Positions 1 to 10,173 of a stretch of 61,516 bases of DNA are shown one piece after another. A program made the position numbers and the translations under genes. Position 1 is the stretch's first letter; the number at the start of each line of letters is the position of its first letter. The notes below the pieces were generated by a model. That model was not told the origin of the DNA. It saw only the letters and a program-made list of their open reading frames with translations, and did no database searches. This stretch comes from an uncultured beta proteobacterium (GTDB taxonomy: Bacteria > Pseudomonadota > Gammaproteobacteria > Burkholderiales > Burkholderiaceae_C). The DNA is taken from positions 1 to 61,516 of the forward strand of contig CAILZB010000011.1 of assembly GCA_903838565.1 (NCBI GenBank), in the 5' to 3' direction.

Positions 1-1158
1 ATCGAGCTCATCGCCAGCGAAAACTACGCCTCACCCGCGGTGATGGCGGCGCAAGGGTCGCAGCTCACCAACAAGTACGCCGAAGGCTATCCGGGCAAGC
101 GCTATTACGGCGGCTGCGAACACGTGGACGTGGCCGAGCAACTGGCCCTCGACCGCGTGAAGCAGCTTTTTGGCGCTGAAGCGGCCAATGTGCAGCCGCA
201 TTGCGGCGCTTCGGCCAATGAAGCCGTGTTCCTGGCCTTCTTGAAGCCCGGCGACACCATCATGGGCATGAGCCTGGCCGAAGGCGGGCATCTGACGCAT
301 GGCATGGCACTGAACATGAGCGGCAAGTGGTTCAACGTGGTGAGCTATGGGCTGAACGACAAGGAAGAAATTGATTACGACGCGATGGAGCGCAAGGCGC
401 ACGAGAGCCGCCCCAAGCTGATCATCGCCGGCGCCTCGGCCTATTCGCTGGCGATCGACTTTGCGCGCTTTGCCAAGGTGGCGAAGGACGTGGGCGCGAT
501 CTTCATGGTCGACATGGCGCACTACGCCGGACTCATCGCCGCCGGCGTGTATCCGAACCCGGTGCCGCACGCCGACGTCGTGACATCCACCACGCACAAA
601 AGCCTGCGCGGACCGCGCGGCGGCATCATCCTGATGAAGACGCAGCACGAAAAAGCCATCAACAGCGCCATCTTCCCGGGCCTGCAGGGCGGACCGCTGA
701 TGCACGTGATCGCGGCCAAGGCCGTGGCCTTCAAGGAAGCGCTGGAGCCGTCGTTCAAGATCTACCAGCAACAGGTGCTGAAGAACGCCCAGATCGTCGC
801 CGAGACGCTCACGCAACGCGGCCTGCGCATCGTCAGCGGCCGCACCGAGAGCCATGTCATGCTGGTGGACCTGCGCGCCAAGGGCATCACGGGCAAGGAA
901 GCTGAAGCCGTTTTGGGCAGCGCCTACATGACGATCAACAAGAACGCCATCCCGAACGACCCAGAAAAGCCCATGGTCACCAGCGGCGTGCGCATCGGCA
1001 CCCCGGCCATGACTACGCGCGGCTTCAAGGACGAGGAAGCGCGCATGACGGCGAACCTGATTGCCGACGTGCTCGACAACCCACGCGACGCGGCCAACAT
1101 AGCCGCGGTGCGCGCCAAGGTGAGTGCGTTGACGGCACGATTCCCGGTCTACCGCTAG
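1..1158 (+). CDS. glyA: Serine hydroxymethyltransferase (5' end outside window)
   Basis: PLP enzyme that interconverts serine and glycine with transfer of a one-carbon unit to tetrahydrofolate, in the cytoplasm. The frame is open from base 1, so the N-terminus (about 30 residues) lies to the left of the window and the ATG at 40 is internal. Visible family motifs are ELIASENY at the left edge, [19 protein letters not shown] just after it, and [13 protein letters not shown], whose Lys (codon 598-600) forms the Schiff base with PLP. About 385 residues are visible, matching a family length near 415. nrdR follows after 12 bases in the same direction and is probably cotranscribed; glyA-nrdR is a common pair in this group. 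Nothing odd seen. Confidence 0.97.
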   Translation: MELIASENYASPAVMAAQGSQLTNKYAEGYPGKRYYGGCEHVDVAEQLALDRVKQLFGAEAANVQPHCGASANEAVFLAFLKPGDTIMGMSLAEGGHLTHGMALNMSGKWFNVVSYGLNDKEEIDYDAMERKAHESRPKLIIAGASAYSLAIDFARFAKVAKDVGAIFMVDMAHYAGLIAAGVYPNPVPHADVVTSTTHKSLRGPRGGIILMKTQHEKAINSAIFPGLQGGPLMHVIAAKAVAFKEALEPSFKIYQQQVLKNAQIVAETLTQRGLRIVSGRTESHVMLVDLRAKGITGKEAEAVLGSAYMTINKNAIPNDPEKPMVTSGVRIGTPAMTTRGFKDEEARMTANLIADVLDNPRDAANIAAVRAKVSALTARFPVYR

Positions 1159-1170
1159 TCCCGCACCTCC

Positions 1171-1620
1171 ATGAAATGCCCGTTCTGCGGCAACCTTGAA
1201 ACGCAGGTGGTGGAGACCCGCATCTCCGAGGATGCCGACTTCATCCGGCGCCGCCGCCAGTGCGGCGCCTGCGACAAGCGCTTCACCACCTACGAGCGGC
1301 CCGACGTCAACTTCCCCACCATCGTCAAGAAGGACGGCCGGCGCATCGAGTTCGACCGCAGCAAGCTGCGCGGCTCGATGAACCTGGCGTTGCGCAAGCG
1401 TCCGGTCAGCACGGAACAGGTGGACAGCGCGATCGAGCGCATCGAGGAAAAGCTGCTGAATCTGGGCCTGCGCGAAGTGCAGTCGCAGCGCATCGGCGAA
1501 CTCGTCATGCGCGAACTCAAGAAGCTCGACAAGGTGGCCTATGTGCGCTTTGCCAGCGTGTATCGCAACTTCGAGGACATCGACGAGTTCAAGACACTGG
1601 TGGACCAAGTGCGGGGGTAA
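1171..1620 (+). CDS. nrdR: Transcriptional repressor NrdR
   Basis: Nucleotide-sensing repressor of ribonucleotide reductase operons. 149 residues, the normal length. An N-terminal zinc ribbon has Cys pairs C3-x2-C6 and C31-x2-C34, followed by an ATP-cone domain (about residues 49-139, beginning [18 protein letters not shown]) that senses ATP/dATP. It starts 12 bases after the glyA stop. It converges with the pilY1 gene that ends at 1670. Between the two stops lies an imperfect terminator-like hairpin (GCCAGC at 1628-1633 with GCTGGC at 1644-1649) without a clear T run. Confidence 0.97.
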   Translation: MKCPFCGNLETQVVETRISEDADFIRRRRQCGACDKRFTTYERPDVNFPTIVKKDGRRIEFDRSKLRGSMNLALRKRPVSTEQVDSAIERIEEKLLNLGLREVQSQRIGELVMRELKKLDKVAYVRFASVYRNFEDIDEFKTLVDQVRG

Positions 1621-1669
1621 AGCGGCTGCCAGCATGCAGTGACGCTGGCACCCCTCCTTCCCGCCCGCC

Positions 1670-4600
1670 TTACGGAGCCACTTCGCGCCAGCTGATGCGT
1701 TTGCCCACCGGCAAGGGTGAGGCCCAGGGAATGTCCTTGACCTTGGTCTGCCCATTGGCGCTGAGACCCAGACCCTTGAGCAGCCCTGTCACGTCCACCA
1801 TCGCAACCCCCACCGCGAGCGAACTGTCGTCCAGTATCACACCGGCATTGGCGAGCCCTGTGTCAACCGGTATCTGATTGCCTGAAACCTCATCCACATA
1901 ATTCAGCCAACTGTGGCCGGCCGAGCAGAAATCCGTGGTCGGCACATTCGTGACGAAGGCCAGTGTGCCCTTGCCCGCCCTGAAATCGATGTTCATGCGC
2001 TCACCCGACTCTGGCAGATCAACCATCCACCCGGTCGGATGCGCACACTCAAGCGCGCTGCTGATGCAGGCGATGGTGCGCGTTGCGTGGGCGAGATCCG
2101 GCAGGCCATTGGCAAGCGTGGGCACGGTCGTGGTAAATCCCATCTGCTTGAGGCTGGGCCGCACGTCGCCATCGGCGACGCCGCCGTTGGTATAGGTAGA
2201 GCCAATGTCCTTGAAGCTGTAGACCGACTGCTGCTGGGTCGTGGACAGGTCCGACAGCCCCAACAGCCGCCCGGTGCCCGCGTACACATAGGGGTCGCCA
2301 CCGATCTCGGCCAGTTCCAGGCGCGTCGTGATCGGTTGTGCCACGGAAGTCGGATCCTTGAGCGTGGCCAGCAGCATGGCGGTGCCCGCGCCGTTCACGT
2401 CAAAGCGCCACACGTTGCCCAGCAGATCGCCACCGTAGACCCGCTGCGTGGTGTTGTCCGCCAAGACATTGTTGACCCAGTTGTTGATCTCGCGCAGACC
2501 ACTGGGATTGGCGGCACTGCCCGCGCCCGTCGCAATCGGACTCAGGCCGGTCTGGACCCCGTCCTTCGCATTCAGGATATACAGGTAGCCATTGCCATCG
2601 GCATTGTTGTAGCCGCTGGTGAACATGACCACCCACTGCCCGTTGACGAGTTTGGAGATGATGGGCCGGCCAAAGCTGAACCCCAGATTCGCGTTGTTGG
2701 CCAGCGTGAACTCCCACAGCGATTTGGGTTGATCGGGAACAGTGATGTCCAGGGCGTAATAGCCCCGCCCGCCGTCATTGAAGCCGCCCACGAGAATGGT
2801 GCGCCAATCCGTAGAACCAGCGGTAGAACCAGCGCAAGGATTGCTGATGCAGATGTCCCCTACGGTGACCGTTCCGTCCACAAAGAACTGGTGATTCACG
2901 CTGTACTGCACATCGGCCAACTTGTACATATTGGGCATCACCTGACTGGGCACATAAGCCCAGGCTTCCTTGCCGGCGTCGGCCCAATTGGAGTCCGTGG
3001 GTTGGGGCGCGTAGAACGCATGCAACATGCCGTCGTTGGCTCCCACGTAGACCATCTTCTTGCGCGTCGCGGCCGACCCGGTTTTGAACAATGAGTAGCC
3101 GGCGTCAGCGTAATTCGATGTCGGCCCTTTCACGTAGGTAGGCTGCGAACCCACAATGTCGCCCAGCACGGCGTCGCGCTTGCGGTAGAGCTGGGTATTG
3201 ACCCCAGCGGCAAAATTTTCATTACCTCTTTGACCCCGCAAGAAATTCACCAGGTTGACCCCAGGCGCATTCGCGATCTGGGTCGCGTTCATGCTCCCGT
3301 ATTGACTCCACAGAGGCTCCACGGTGGCATCAAAATAGCTCTGATTCCCCGCCGCAACCAGATTGGCGTAATTGAAGTCGGCCAAGTCGGAACCCGCCGC
3401 AAAGGCGCTGCCACCCGCTTTGCGGAACACGATATGCCGATTGTCGGTAGCGGGCGCCACCATGAGTTGCAGCGCCTGCTGCGCGGACCAATTGTGGGTT
3501 CCGCCAATGATGCTGGCACTGCTGAAATCGTAAATCTGGGCCTGGATGTCCCCGGTCCACGCCACGGTCCTGAAGCTTGGAACGAAGACGGTATTGTCCG
3601 TGGCGACAAGGGCCGGGGTGGACGTGGTCGCACCATTGCCCGAACCCACGGTAGAGTTGATGCTGTCCAGCGCGTTCTGGATACTGGTCACCATGCCCGA
3701 CGCGTCGCCGGCGCTGAAGTATTGGCCCCGGCCATTCACGGCCGCATGCCAGAAATCGTCGATCGACCGGGCGTCGCTGAAGTCCAGCGGATTCAGGGAG
3801 GCTTCTATGGCGGCAGTCGGCCACACCGGCCAATTGGTTAGACCGGTGTGGCCCACTTGACCCGTCACCACGGCACCCGCTCGGATCGCGGGAAAATCCC
3901 CTATGAGATTGGCCGGATTTCGGTAGTCGGCATTGAAGTTCAGAATCCCGGAAACACCCAGTGCCACGGTATAGGTCACCATGTGCTGATGCGTCGCCCG
4001 GTCATCCTCGTTGCCGCCGCTTGATGGCACCTGGATGTTGTTTGTCATGCCAGCGCGCAGGTCCGTGGCGTAGTAATACTCTGCCACGTCGGCCAGCGAA
4101 TTCTGGCTGCCGTTGTCAAGGGCGGGATGGTAGATGCGGCATGGCCATGACCCGCACGCGCCACTGCCACTGCCATCGACAGCGGTCTGATTCAGTCCCA
4201 CCGGCGCGATCACCGGAGAGGCTGCACTGGCCAGCACCGAGGGAATAGCACCCACGGGCATGGGTGTGGTCGTTGTCGGCGTGCATGCGCCCTCGTTGGC
4301 CCACGCCGTGGGCCCCACGGTCGAGGTCAACACCGGCGAGCCTATCGTCATGCCGCCACTCACAATTTGCGTGTAATTCCGGGTCGTATAGCGCGACTGC
4401 AACTGCCACGAGTCGGCGATCGGAACGCAACTCACGCTCGAAGTCACCGGCGTCGCCGAACTGGCCGCCGTTTTCGCCGCCTGGCAGCTGGCATCGGTCA
4501 CCACGGTCGAAGGCGTGACGACCGTGGTGTTGCAAGTCTGGTGGTAATACTGCCCACCGGATTGATAAAAGGACGAAGTGCACGCCACGCCAGCACCCAT

Positions 4601-7600
4601 GGGTGTGACGGTGCTCGTGCTGCAAATCTCTTGCGTCAAGTTGGTGCCCGACGTGAGACCGACTGTACAGACGCTGTTGATGGAAACCGGACCCGAGTCG
4701 TACATGACGCACTTGGTTTGCGTCTTGGTGGTGGGATCCGTTGAGATCGTTCCGGTCGCGACCGTGCCCAAACCGGGATCATAGTAGGCTCCAGGGCACG
4801 CCGTCCCTACGGTTTCCAGTGTCAGGTCGGTATGGGTGTTGGTGCAGATGGACGTATAGCCCGTGGTGGAATTGAAGACCGTTCCCGGCGCACAGAAGCC
4901 CTGTGTCACCGGCCCCAGCGGGGTGCCAACGGTCACCGCCGGGCAATCGACCACCGTCGTCACGCCCGAGCCAGCGGCAATCGGGGTGCATCCGCCCTTG
5001 GTCACGTAAGTCGTGACCACGCTTTGCGCGTTGCAGGTGGTGGTAACCCCGGTCACAGGGTTGGTCGTGCTGCCGACCGTGCAGGACCCGGGCTCAACCG
5101 CGATGCCCAGCACCGAGGAATTGCCGCAGGTATAGGTCTGCGTGCCCACCACGGTGCTGCCAACGCCATAGGTACAGGCCGCCACGCCGTGCAAGGCGAC
5201 GTCCGTATAAGTGGTGCAGGTGGTGGTGTTGGTGCCGTCGAAACCGGCGGTGCAACTCGCCACGGCGGTGGGTCCACTGACTGCGGCGGTACCGCAGGTG
5301 CGCGTGATTCCGCCCGCAACCGTTGTTGGCCCGGCCACGCACGTGGAGGTGTCGACGTAGTAGGAACTGTCGGAGACCAGCGTGCAGACAGTTTCCGTGA
5401 AGGGTGAAATCGTCGCGTCGGTCGTTGAAGACGATGGACACACCGACCTGGAAACATAGGTGGGGCCATTGGATGTATAGGAATAATCCGTGGCGGTCCA
5501 GCTGTTGGTGTTGCTGGCGGCAACGCTGCTGCAGGGGCCACCACAGGTGGTGTAGGCAATGGGCGTGTTTGTGATGGAAGGCGTACAGGTCGTCGTCACA
5601 CCCGTTCCATTCGTGGTGCTGGCCGAGGTCGGCGGGGAGCCCGCCGTGACGGCGCAGGTCGCCGGGTCGACCAGGTACTGCTGCGCAGCGACGTTGGTGA
5701 CAGTGGCGCCACCGGGTGCGGGCACAACGAGCGTCGGGCACAGGCGCTGGTAATTGTTGGTCGTGCCGGCGACAGCTGGGGCTGACACCGACGGGACATT
5801 CAGATTGGCCGTGACCTGGTTTTGCGGCGTGCAGCTCGCGACGTTGTCGCCGCTGGCCGGCCCCGCGCTCAGCGTCGGCGTCAGGGTGGCCCCACAAGTC
5901 ACCACTTGTGTGGTGGTGGAGCCGTTGGTGCAAATCGTGGGGTCGACATAGGAGATCGTGGTGATGAGCTTGCAGGTCTGACGGCGCAGCGGGGTGTAGC
6001 GCAGGTCGTCGTTGTCGCCGATGCAGGAGTCGTTCGGGTTCAGCGCCTGCAGGCCGGAATACACCACCGTGGAGCAGGTGATCGTCTTGTAATGGTTGTC
6101 GTGGTCGCCGGTCTGGTTGCTGCAGTTGTCCGGATCCACCGGCGCGTTCACGGCCCAGCTGGATGAATGCCGGCAGCCCGAGGTACCGGCCGTCGCGGCA
6201 GAGCAGGCCGAAACGTAGTGCCAGCTGGAACCGTCACTGCCAACCTGCTGCCACTGCACGACGCTCACGGTTCTGGTCCAGGTCTCCTTGGTCGCAGTCT
6301 TCACGGTCATCATGAGGTACTTGTACTGAATTTGCTGCTGCACATCGTTGCGCAAGACCTGGGTGTCCACCTTCTTCAGATTCAACAGCGACTGCGTGGA
6401 GACAGTGTCGCGCTGCGTGCTTTTGGTCACGGTCTCAACGGCGTGCGTGACGCTTTCCTTGAGCTGCTGCTGATCGACGGTCTGCGTGGTCGTCACCTTC
6501 GTGGTCTGGGTGTTCTCGTACGTCAGGGTATCGGTCTGGCGCTTTTGCCACTTTTCCTGGTTGAAATACTGCTCCACGGAGCGGGTGTAGTTGGTCACCG
6601 TCTGGGCGTCGTTGCCACTGCTGCAGGTCAGCGCCTGGTAGTCGTAGCTTTGCTGCTGGTCGACGTAATTTCCCGAGGTTCCGCCGTCGTACATGGGGCG
6701 AGGAGCGCATTGCTGGTTCGCCGCCGGGCCGTTGCCATTGCCGTCGCACACACCCAAGGGCGCACTCAGCGGACTGTCCTGCTGACCCACCTTGGTGACG
6801 CCGTCCATCTTCACTGCGCCTGCAGTCTCGAAGGTCTTGTTCCAGTAGCCATCGGTGGTCATGATGGTGTAGTTTCTCTGGCAGCTGTATTGCACCGGGT
6901 CTTCCGGCATGCCCTTGTTGATGCCGACTGAACGCAGGGCCGAGGTGCCGACGACGCCGGAGCCGTAGTCGGAGTAGTGCCGGCCGACGCGGGCCAGTCC
7001 TTCACGTGCGGGACTGGCGCCGCCCGGTGTCTGGGTGTAGAGCTTGTTGTACACATTTTGCCGCTGCGCCGGGCTGAAGTCGTCGATGGGCTGGTACTTG
7101 GCCGGATCGACGGCGCTGCCGGTAGCCGGTGGCACGTTCGGGTCGGTTGGGTCTCCTGGCTCCAGTGGCGACACGGTGATGAAGCCCACGCGGTAGTTGT
7201 TGCCGATGTCCTTGAAGGCGCGTCCGATGCCGCTCTTGACCAGCGCGATGCGCGTGCGGTAGTAGGTGTACCAGATGGCGAAGTTGGCCTGCTGTCCCGC
7301 TGGGACAAGAACCTTGGTCCAAGTTCCGCCTGCCGGACTGTTCACCGTGCCCAAGGGGTCGGTGCAGGGGGATATGGTGTATTTTTTTGACCCCGCCACG
7401 CTGTGCGTGTAGTAGTAGGCGGCCTGTGGCGTGTCGGAGCGCGCCGCCGTAGTGGTGGACTCTCCCAGACCCAGACGGGTCTGAAAATCGAAGGCCTGAA
7501 ACGCCACGCTCAAATCCACCGTGGTCGTGCTCGCCGGGCTCAGGATTGAAGGGTTGTAGTAGTTGTACGGCGCGGCCGTGAAACTGGGTGTGGGTGCATT

Positions 7601-7957
7601 GACCAGCGGTAGCGCGGCGTCCGTCGTATCCACCATCTTGGGCAGGACGTAGGTCTGGTTCGGGTTGTAGTACATCGGATTGCACTGGTAGCTGCGGTAA
7701 CCGATGGGTTGCGCGTCCAGATTCGCCTGCTCCAGATCGTCCGGCATGTGGGAGGCCCGCATCGAGTCGGACGCATCCATCAACACCATGATGTTGGGTT
7801 TGACCGCGGACGATTGCGCGCTGGCAATGGGTTCCGAGGCCAAGTCCGTCGGCGCTGCGGCAACCCCGTGCGACCACGCCAGCATGAGGGCGGCGCCCAG
7901 CAGCGCCAGGACTCGATTCGCTCGTGGCAACTCATTCGACAAGGGCTGTATTTTCAT
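1670..7957 (-). CDS. pilY1: PilY1-type pilus tip protein, copy 1 (2095 aa)
   Basis: Secreted type IV pilus tip adhesin/assembly factor of the PilY1/PilC family. A signal peptide occupies about residues 1-35 (hydrophobic core LALLGAALMLAW). A vWA-like domain follows, with MIDAS motif DASDS at 61-65 and a matching Asp (D369) in TTDGYWN. Residues about 375-1285 form a large insertion: a Thr/Gln-rich stretch near 6250-6600, then degenerate Cys-containing repeats. The vWA fold resumes at SLADVAEYYYATD, then comes the PilY1 C-terminal beta-propeller (for example VYVGANDGMLHAF and GGRGYYALDI) and the end motif GKRISWRE. It starts with AGGAGA 17 bases after pilX. Last gene of its operon: unlike copies 2 and 3 there is no tonB gene after it. 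About twice the usual family length. Confidence 0.93.
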   Translation of the reverse strand: MKIQPLSNELPRANRVLALLGAALMLAWSHGVAAAPTDLASEPIASAQSSAVKPNIMVLMDASDSMRASHMPDDLEQANLDAQPIGYRSYQCNPMYYNPNQTYVLPKMVDTTDAALPLVNAPTPSFTAAPYNYYNPSILSPASTTTVDLSVAFQAFDFQTRLGLGESTTTAARSDTPQAAYYYTHSVAGSKKYTISPCTDPLGTVNSPAGGTWTKVLVPAGQQANFAIWYTYYRTRIALVKSGIGRAFKDIGNNYRVGFITVSPLEPGDPTDPNVPPATGSAVDPAKYQPIDDFSPAQRQNVYNKLYTQTPGGASPAREGLARVGRHYSDYGSGVVGTSALRSVGINKGMPEDPVQYSCQRNYTIMTTDGYWNKTFETAGAVKMDGVTKVGQQDSPLSAPLGVCDGNGNGPAANQQCAPRPMYDGGTSGNYVDQQQSYDYQALTCSSGNDAQTVTNYTRSVEQYFNQEKWQKRQTDTLTYENTQTTKVTTTQTVDQQQLKESVTHAVETVTKSTQRDTVSTQSLLNLKKVDTQVLRNDVQQQIQYKYLMMTVKTATKETWTRTVSVVQWQQVGSDGSSWHYVSACSAATAGTSGCRHSSSWAVNAPVDPDNCSNQTGDHDNHYKTITCSTVVYSGLQALNPNDSCIGDNDDLRYTPLRRQTCKLITTISYVDPTICTNGSTTTQVVTCGATLTPTLSAGPASGDNVASCTPQNQVTANLNVPSVSAPAVAGTTNNYQRLCPTLVVPAPGGATVTNVAAQQYLVDPATCAVTAGSPPTSASTTNGTGVTTTCTPSITNTPIAYTTCGGPCSSVAASNTNSWTATDYSYTSNGPTYVSRSVCPSSSTTDATISPFTETVCTLVSDSSYYVDTSTCVAGPTTVAGGITRTCGTAAVSGPTAVASCTAGFDGTNTTTCTTYTDVALHGVAACTYGVGSTVVGTQTYTCGNSSVLGIAVEPGSCTVGSTTNPVTGVTTTCNAQSVVTTYVTKGGCTPIAAGSGVTTVVDCPAVTVGTPLGPVTQGFCAPGTVFNSTTGYTSICTNTHTDLTLETVGTACPGAYYDPGLGTVATGTISTDPTTKTQTKCVMYDSGPVSINSVCTVGLTSGTNLTQEICSTSTVTPMGAGVACTSSFYQSGGQYYHQTCNTTVVTPSTVVTDASCQAAKTAASSATPVTSSVSCVPIADSWQLQSRYTTRNYTQIVSGGMTIGSPVLTSTVGPTAWANEGACTPTTTTPMPVGAIPSVLASAASPVIAPVGLNQTAVDGSGSGACGSWPCRIYHPALDNGSQNSLADVAEYYYATDLRAGMTNNIQVPSSGGNEDDRATHQHMVTYTVALGVSGILNFNADYRNPANLIGDFPAIRAGAVVTGQVGHTGLTNWPVWPTAAIEASLNPLDFSDARSIDDFWHAAVNGRGQYFSAGDASGMVTSIQNALDSINSTVGSGNGATTSTPALVATDNTVFVPSFRTVAWTGDIQAQIYDFSSASIIGGTHNWSAQQALQLMVAPATDNRHIVFRKAGGSAFAAGSDLADFNYANLVAAGNQSYFDATVEPLWSQYGSMNATQIANAPGVNLVNFLRGQRGNENFAAGVNTQLYRKRDAVLGDIVGSQPTYVKGPTSNYADAGYSLFKTGSAATRKKMVYVGANDGMLHAFYAPQPTDSNWADAGKEAWAYVPSQVMPNMYKLADVQYSVNHQFFVDGTVTVGDICISNPCAGSTAGSTDWRTILVGGFNDGGRGYYALDITVPDQPKSLWEFTLANNANLGFSFGRPIISKLVNGQWVVMFTSGYNNADGNGYLYILNAKDGVQTGLSPIATGAGSAANPSGLREINNWVNNVLADNTTQRVYGGDLLGNVWRFDVNGAGTAMLLATLKDPTSVAQPITTRLELAEIGGDPYVYAGTGRLLGLSDLSTTQQQSVYSFKDIGSTYTNGGVADGDVRPSLKQMGFTTTVPTLANGLPDLAHATRTIACISSALECAHPTGWMVDLPESGERMNIDFRAGKGTLAFVTNVPTTDFCSAGHSWLNYVDEVSGNQIPVDTGLANAGVILDDSSLAVGVAMVDVTGLLKGLGLSANGQTKVKDIPWASPLPVGKRISWREVAP
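4240..6010 (-). repeat. Degenerate Cys-repeat region in pilY1 copy 1
   Basis: In-frame region of pilY1 copy 1 rich in Thr, Ser, Val and Gly with regularly spaced Cys. Segments such as TTTCTTYTDVALHGVAAC and TQTYTCGNSSVLGIAV follow the C-x(about 12)-C-x(about 14) rhythm seen far more clearly in copies 2 and 3. Here units vary in length and sequence, so this looks like the oldest or least homogenised array. Boundaries are approximate. Confidence 0.7.
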
Positions 7958-7974
7958 GTCCGTCTCCTGGAGAT

Positions 7975-8583
7975 CTATTTCACGAGGACCTGGGTGTAGC
8001 TCACGGTGTTTCTGGGGCCGTCAATGCGGGTGGTGATGCGGAAATAGGGAGCAGGCGGCGGCGGCGCGATGCCCGAGAAGCTGGCTCCGCCGCCCGACGT
8101 GCCGAGCGTGGCACCGTCCATCACCGAGACGCAATCGTTGCCTGCAAGCGCCCCCACATTGCGGCACAGGCGGTGCACGACGTAGCGCACGCGGTTGCCG
8201 TTGCCGTCATTGGCCGTGGCTTGCACCACCGACGGGTCGGTGTCCCAGGCAAAAGTGTCGGGGTCGAAGGCGGGGTTCCAGGACGCAAAGTAGCCCTGTG
8301 CGGGAAGATCGACCGCCAGCGCTGTCTGCGTCGGTGCAGAAGCCGGAGGCGCAGGACGCAGGTAGCCCAGCACCGCCACCGCGGCCCGGTCTCCGGCCGA
8401 TGTGGCGTTTTGTTTGAAGGCCAGGTTGCCGGCGACGCCCTGCCCGGTTCCAACCGAACGCAGCACCGCCACCCCGGCCAGCATCATCACGATCATCACC
8501 ACCAGGGCCACGTACAAAACGATTCCGCTCTGGTGCGTGCCTAGCCGAGCCGTGTGCCGGCGTGCAAGGGCGAATTTCTTCAC
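7975..8583 (-). CDS. pilX: Minor pilin PilX, copy 1
   Basis: Type IV pilus assembly protein PilX, a minor pilin of the tip complex. 202 residues. The short basic leader ends in HQSG and is followed by the hydrophobic helix IVLYVALVVMIVMMLAGVAV. There is no Glu at +5 of the processed protein, as in GspK/PilX-like minor pilins. The conserved block GNLAFKQNA follows, and the C-terminal half carries VRYVVHRLC and the end motif RIDGPRNTVSYTQVLVK. Its ATG overlaps the pilW stop by 4 bases (ATGA), and pilY1 starts 17 bases downstream with a strong SD, so the genes are tightly coupled. More divergent from copies 2 and 3 than those are from each other. Confidence 0.9.
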   Translation of the reverse strand: MKKFALARRHTARLGTHQSGIVLYVALVVMIVMMLAGVAVLRSVGTGQGVAGNLAFKQNATSAGDRAAVAVLGYLRPAPPASAPTQTALAVDLPAQGYFASWNPAFDPDTFAWDTDPSVVQATANDGNGNRVRYVVHRLCRNVGALAGNDCVSVMDGATLGTSGGGASFSGIAPPPPAPYFRITTRIDGPRNTVSYTQVLVK

Positions 8584-9662
8584 GGGCTGGTCCCCCAGAT
8601 CAGGTTGCGCATGGCCACCACGCTTTCATAGACGCGATAGCGGTAGTTCTGCCAGTTGGGAATGGCGGACATGTCGAAGCTGCCGCCCACCCAGGTTGGA
8701 GCCACCGCCGTGACGGGCGACTTCTCAAGCTGCGAACTGCGCGCCAGCAGCGCAAATCGGATGGCCAGCACTTGCGACCAGTTGACCGGCGCAGTCGTGG
8801 TCCAGCTGTTGACGACTCCAGCCGGCGGTGTGGTGGTACTGGTGTCCACACCATACTGGGCCTTCAAATTCACGATGCCCTCGGCCACAGGCGAGGCCAC
8901 GCCGGAGGAAAAAAGGTTGGACAGGCCTAGAGAAGTGTTGACGACGCGCCACTGATTCAACGTGGGCTGTGGGCCCAGGTTGTACAGCCTGCCGGTGCCG
9001 TTCAGCGTTGCCGGTGTTCCTGCGCTGTTGCGCGTGGCCACGACGGCTGCGCCAGAATAAAAATTGGTGTAGCCTGCCCCCTGCACGTGATTCACCGTCA
9101 AACCGTCGGTGTTGGCGTCGCTGGTGATCTCGACCATTTCACACACCGTGGGCGGCAGGAGGGGATCGGTCAAGACCGCCAGATCGCCGGGGTGGATACC
9201 TCCGCGCGACACCGTGATCTTGCTGCTCAGCGAGCCCGACTGGTAGGTACGACCCGCCGTCATGTAGGCGGAGTTTCCATACAGGACGTCGATCTGATCG
9301 GGCACGGGGCCGGCACCCGGCGTGATGACGACCGGCACCAGGGGAAAGGAAAACGTGGCGGGCGTGAGCGCCGGGTTGATCGCATTCACGTTGCACGGCA
9401 CGCCCGCGGCGGACATCTGCGTCAGCGTGCCAAAGCCCATGCCAGCGACCTTCAGATCACGTTCGAGCTGGAACATGCCGATGCCGCCGGAGATCTGTGC
9501 TTCATTGCCTGAAGACGTAGTCCGATTGCTCGCCATCGATGTCGAAAATACTTCGAATATGACCAGAGTCGTCACCAAGGCGATGGCCAAACCCACCATG
9601 ATTTCGATCAGGGACATTCCCAGCGAACGCCGACGGGAGCTGATGACGGGAGAGTGGTGCAT
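8580..9662 (-). CDS. pilW: Minor pilin PilW, copy 1
   Basis: Minor pilin PilW, 360 residues. The start at 9662 (MHHSPVISSRRR) leaves 7 bases after the pilV stop, the same gap as in copies 2 and 3; a longer reading to 9743 would run back into pilV and is not preferred. The prepilin motif G-MSLIEIMVGLAIALV has the cleavage Gly and Glu5. The rest is the long beta-rich PilW globular region, with AQISGGIGMFQLERDLKVAG after the helix and YRYRVYESVVAMRNLIWG at the end. It should be cleaved by PilD and enter the tip complex with PilV, PilX, FimT and PilY1. Confidence 0.92.
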   Translation of the reverse strand: MHHSPVISSRRRSLGMSLIEIMVGLAIALVTTLVIFEVFSTSMASNRTTSSGNEAQISGGIGMFQLERDLKVAGMGFGTLTQMSAAGVPCNVNAINPALTPATFSFPLVPVVITPGAGPVPDQIDVLYGNSAYMTAGRTYQSGSLSSKITVSRGGIHPGDLAVLTDPLLPPTVCEMVEITSDANTDGLTVNHVQGAGYTNFYSGAAVVATRNSAGTPATLNGTGRLYNLGPQPTLNQWRVVNTSLGLSNLFSSGVASPVAEGIVNLKAQYGVDTSTTTPPAGVVNSWTTTAPVNWSQVLAIRFALLARSSQLEKSPVTAVAPTWVGGSFDMSAIPNWQNYRYRVYESVVAMRNLIWGTSP

Positions 9663-9669
9663 GACGGAT

Positions 9670-10164
9670 TCAGCTGATGTAGCTGGTGAACACGTGCCGG
9701 CGCGCGACCAGGTCGGTGGATGCTTTCCAGCAAAGCGTGACACGAACCTGGTTCAGCGCAGGGTCGATCAAGATCTGCTGCATTCTGTCGGTGGCCCCCG
9801 GCAAGCCCGTCCCGGCGCCCGTCACTGCAGCCACCCAGTTGCTGACCAAGGCATTGCCCGATGGCGTCCCAGCGGTGCCGATATCACAAGCGTCGGCGAC
9901 ATCGGCGCGATGGGCAAAAGTGGCCAGCGTGGTGCCCAGGTTGACGGGGTTCGAGCGGTCGACGCTGACCCAGATCTCGTTCGCGATCCGCCCCGCCAGG
10001 CGGTTCGCCTCGGAGCGGTATTGGGCGTCGGACTGGCCACCGACAGCCACGGCATTCACCCCCACCAGACCCAAAACGCCAAGGGAGAAAATCAGGATCG
10101 CCATCAGGGATTCAATCAGCATGGCGCCTTGCTGAAGATGTTGGCTGTGCCGTACCGGGTTCAT
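9670..10164 (-). CDS. pilV: Minor pilin PilV, copy 1
   Basis: Minor pilin PilV, 164 residues. The prepilin motif G-AMLIESLMAILIFSLGVLG has Glu5, followed by GQSDAQYRSEANRLAG. The C-terminal half keeps WVAAVTGAGTGLPGATDRMQQI and VTLCWKA, shared with the other two copies. It sits 9 bases after the fimT stop and 7 bases before pilW in the same operon. Normal length for the family. Confidence 0.92.
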   Translation of the reverse strand: MNPVRHSQHLQQGAMLIESLMAILIFSLGVLGLVGVNAVAVGGQSDAQYRSEANRLAGRIANEIWVSVDRSNPVNLGTTLATFAHRADVADACDIGTAGTPSGNALVSNWVAAVTGAGTGLPGATDRMQQILIDPALNQVRVTLCWKASTDLVARRHVFTSYIS

Positions 10165-10173
10165 GTTGACTCC

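Noticed and set aside
31..1755. 574-residue minus-strand frame opposite glyA and nrdR
   Set aside because: Shadow frame over two well-recognised genes; no domain seen.
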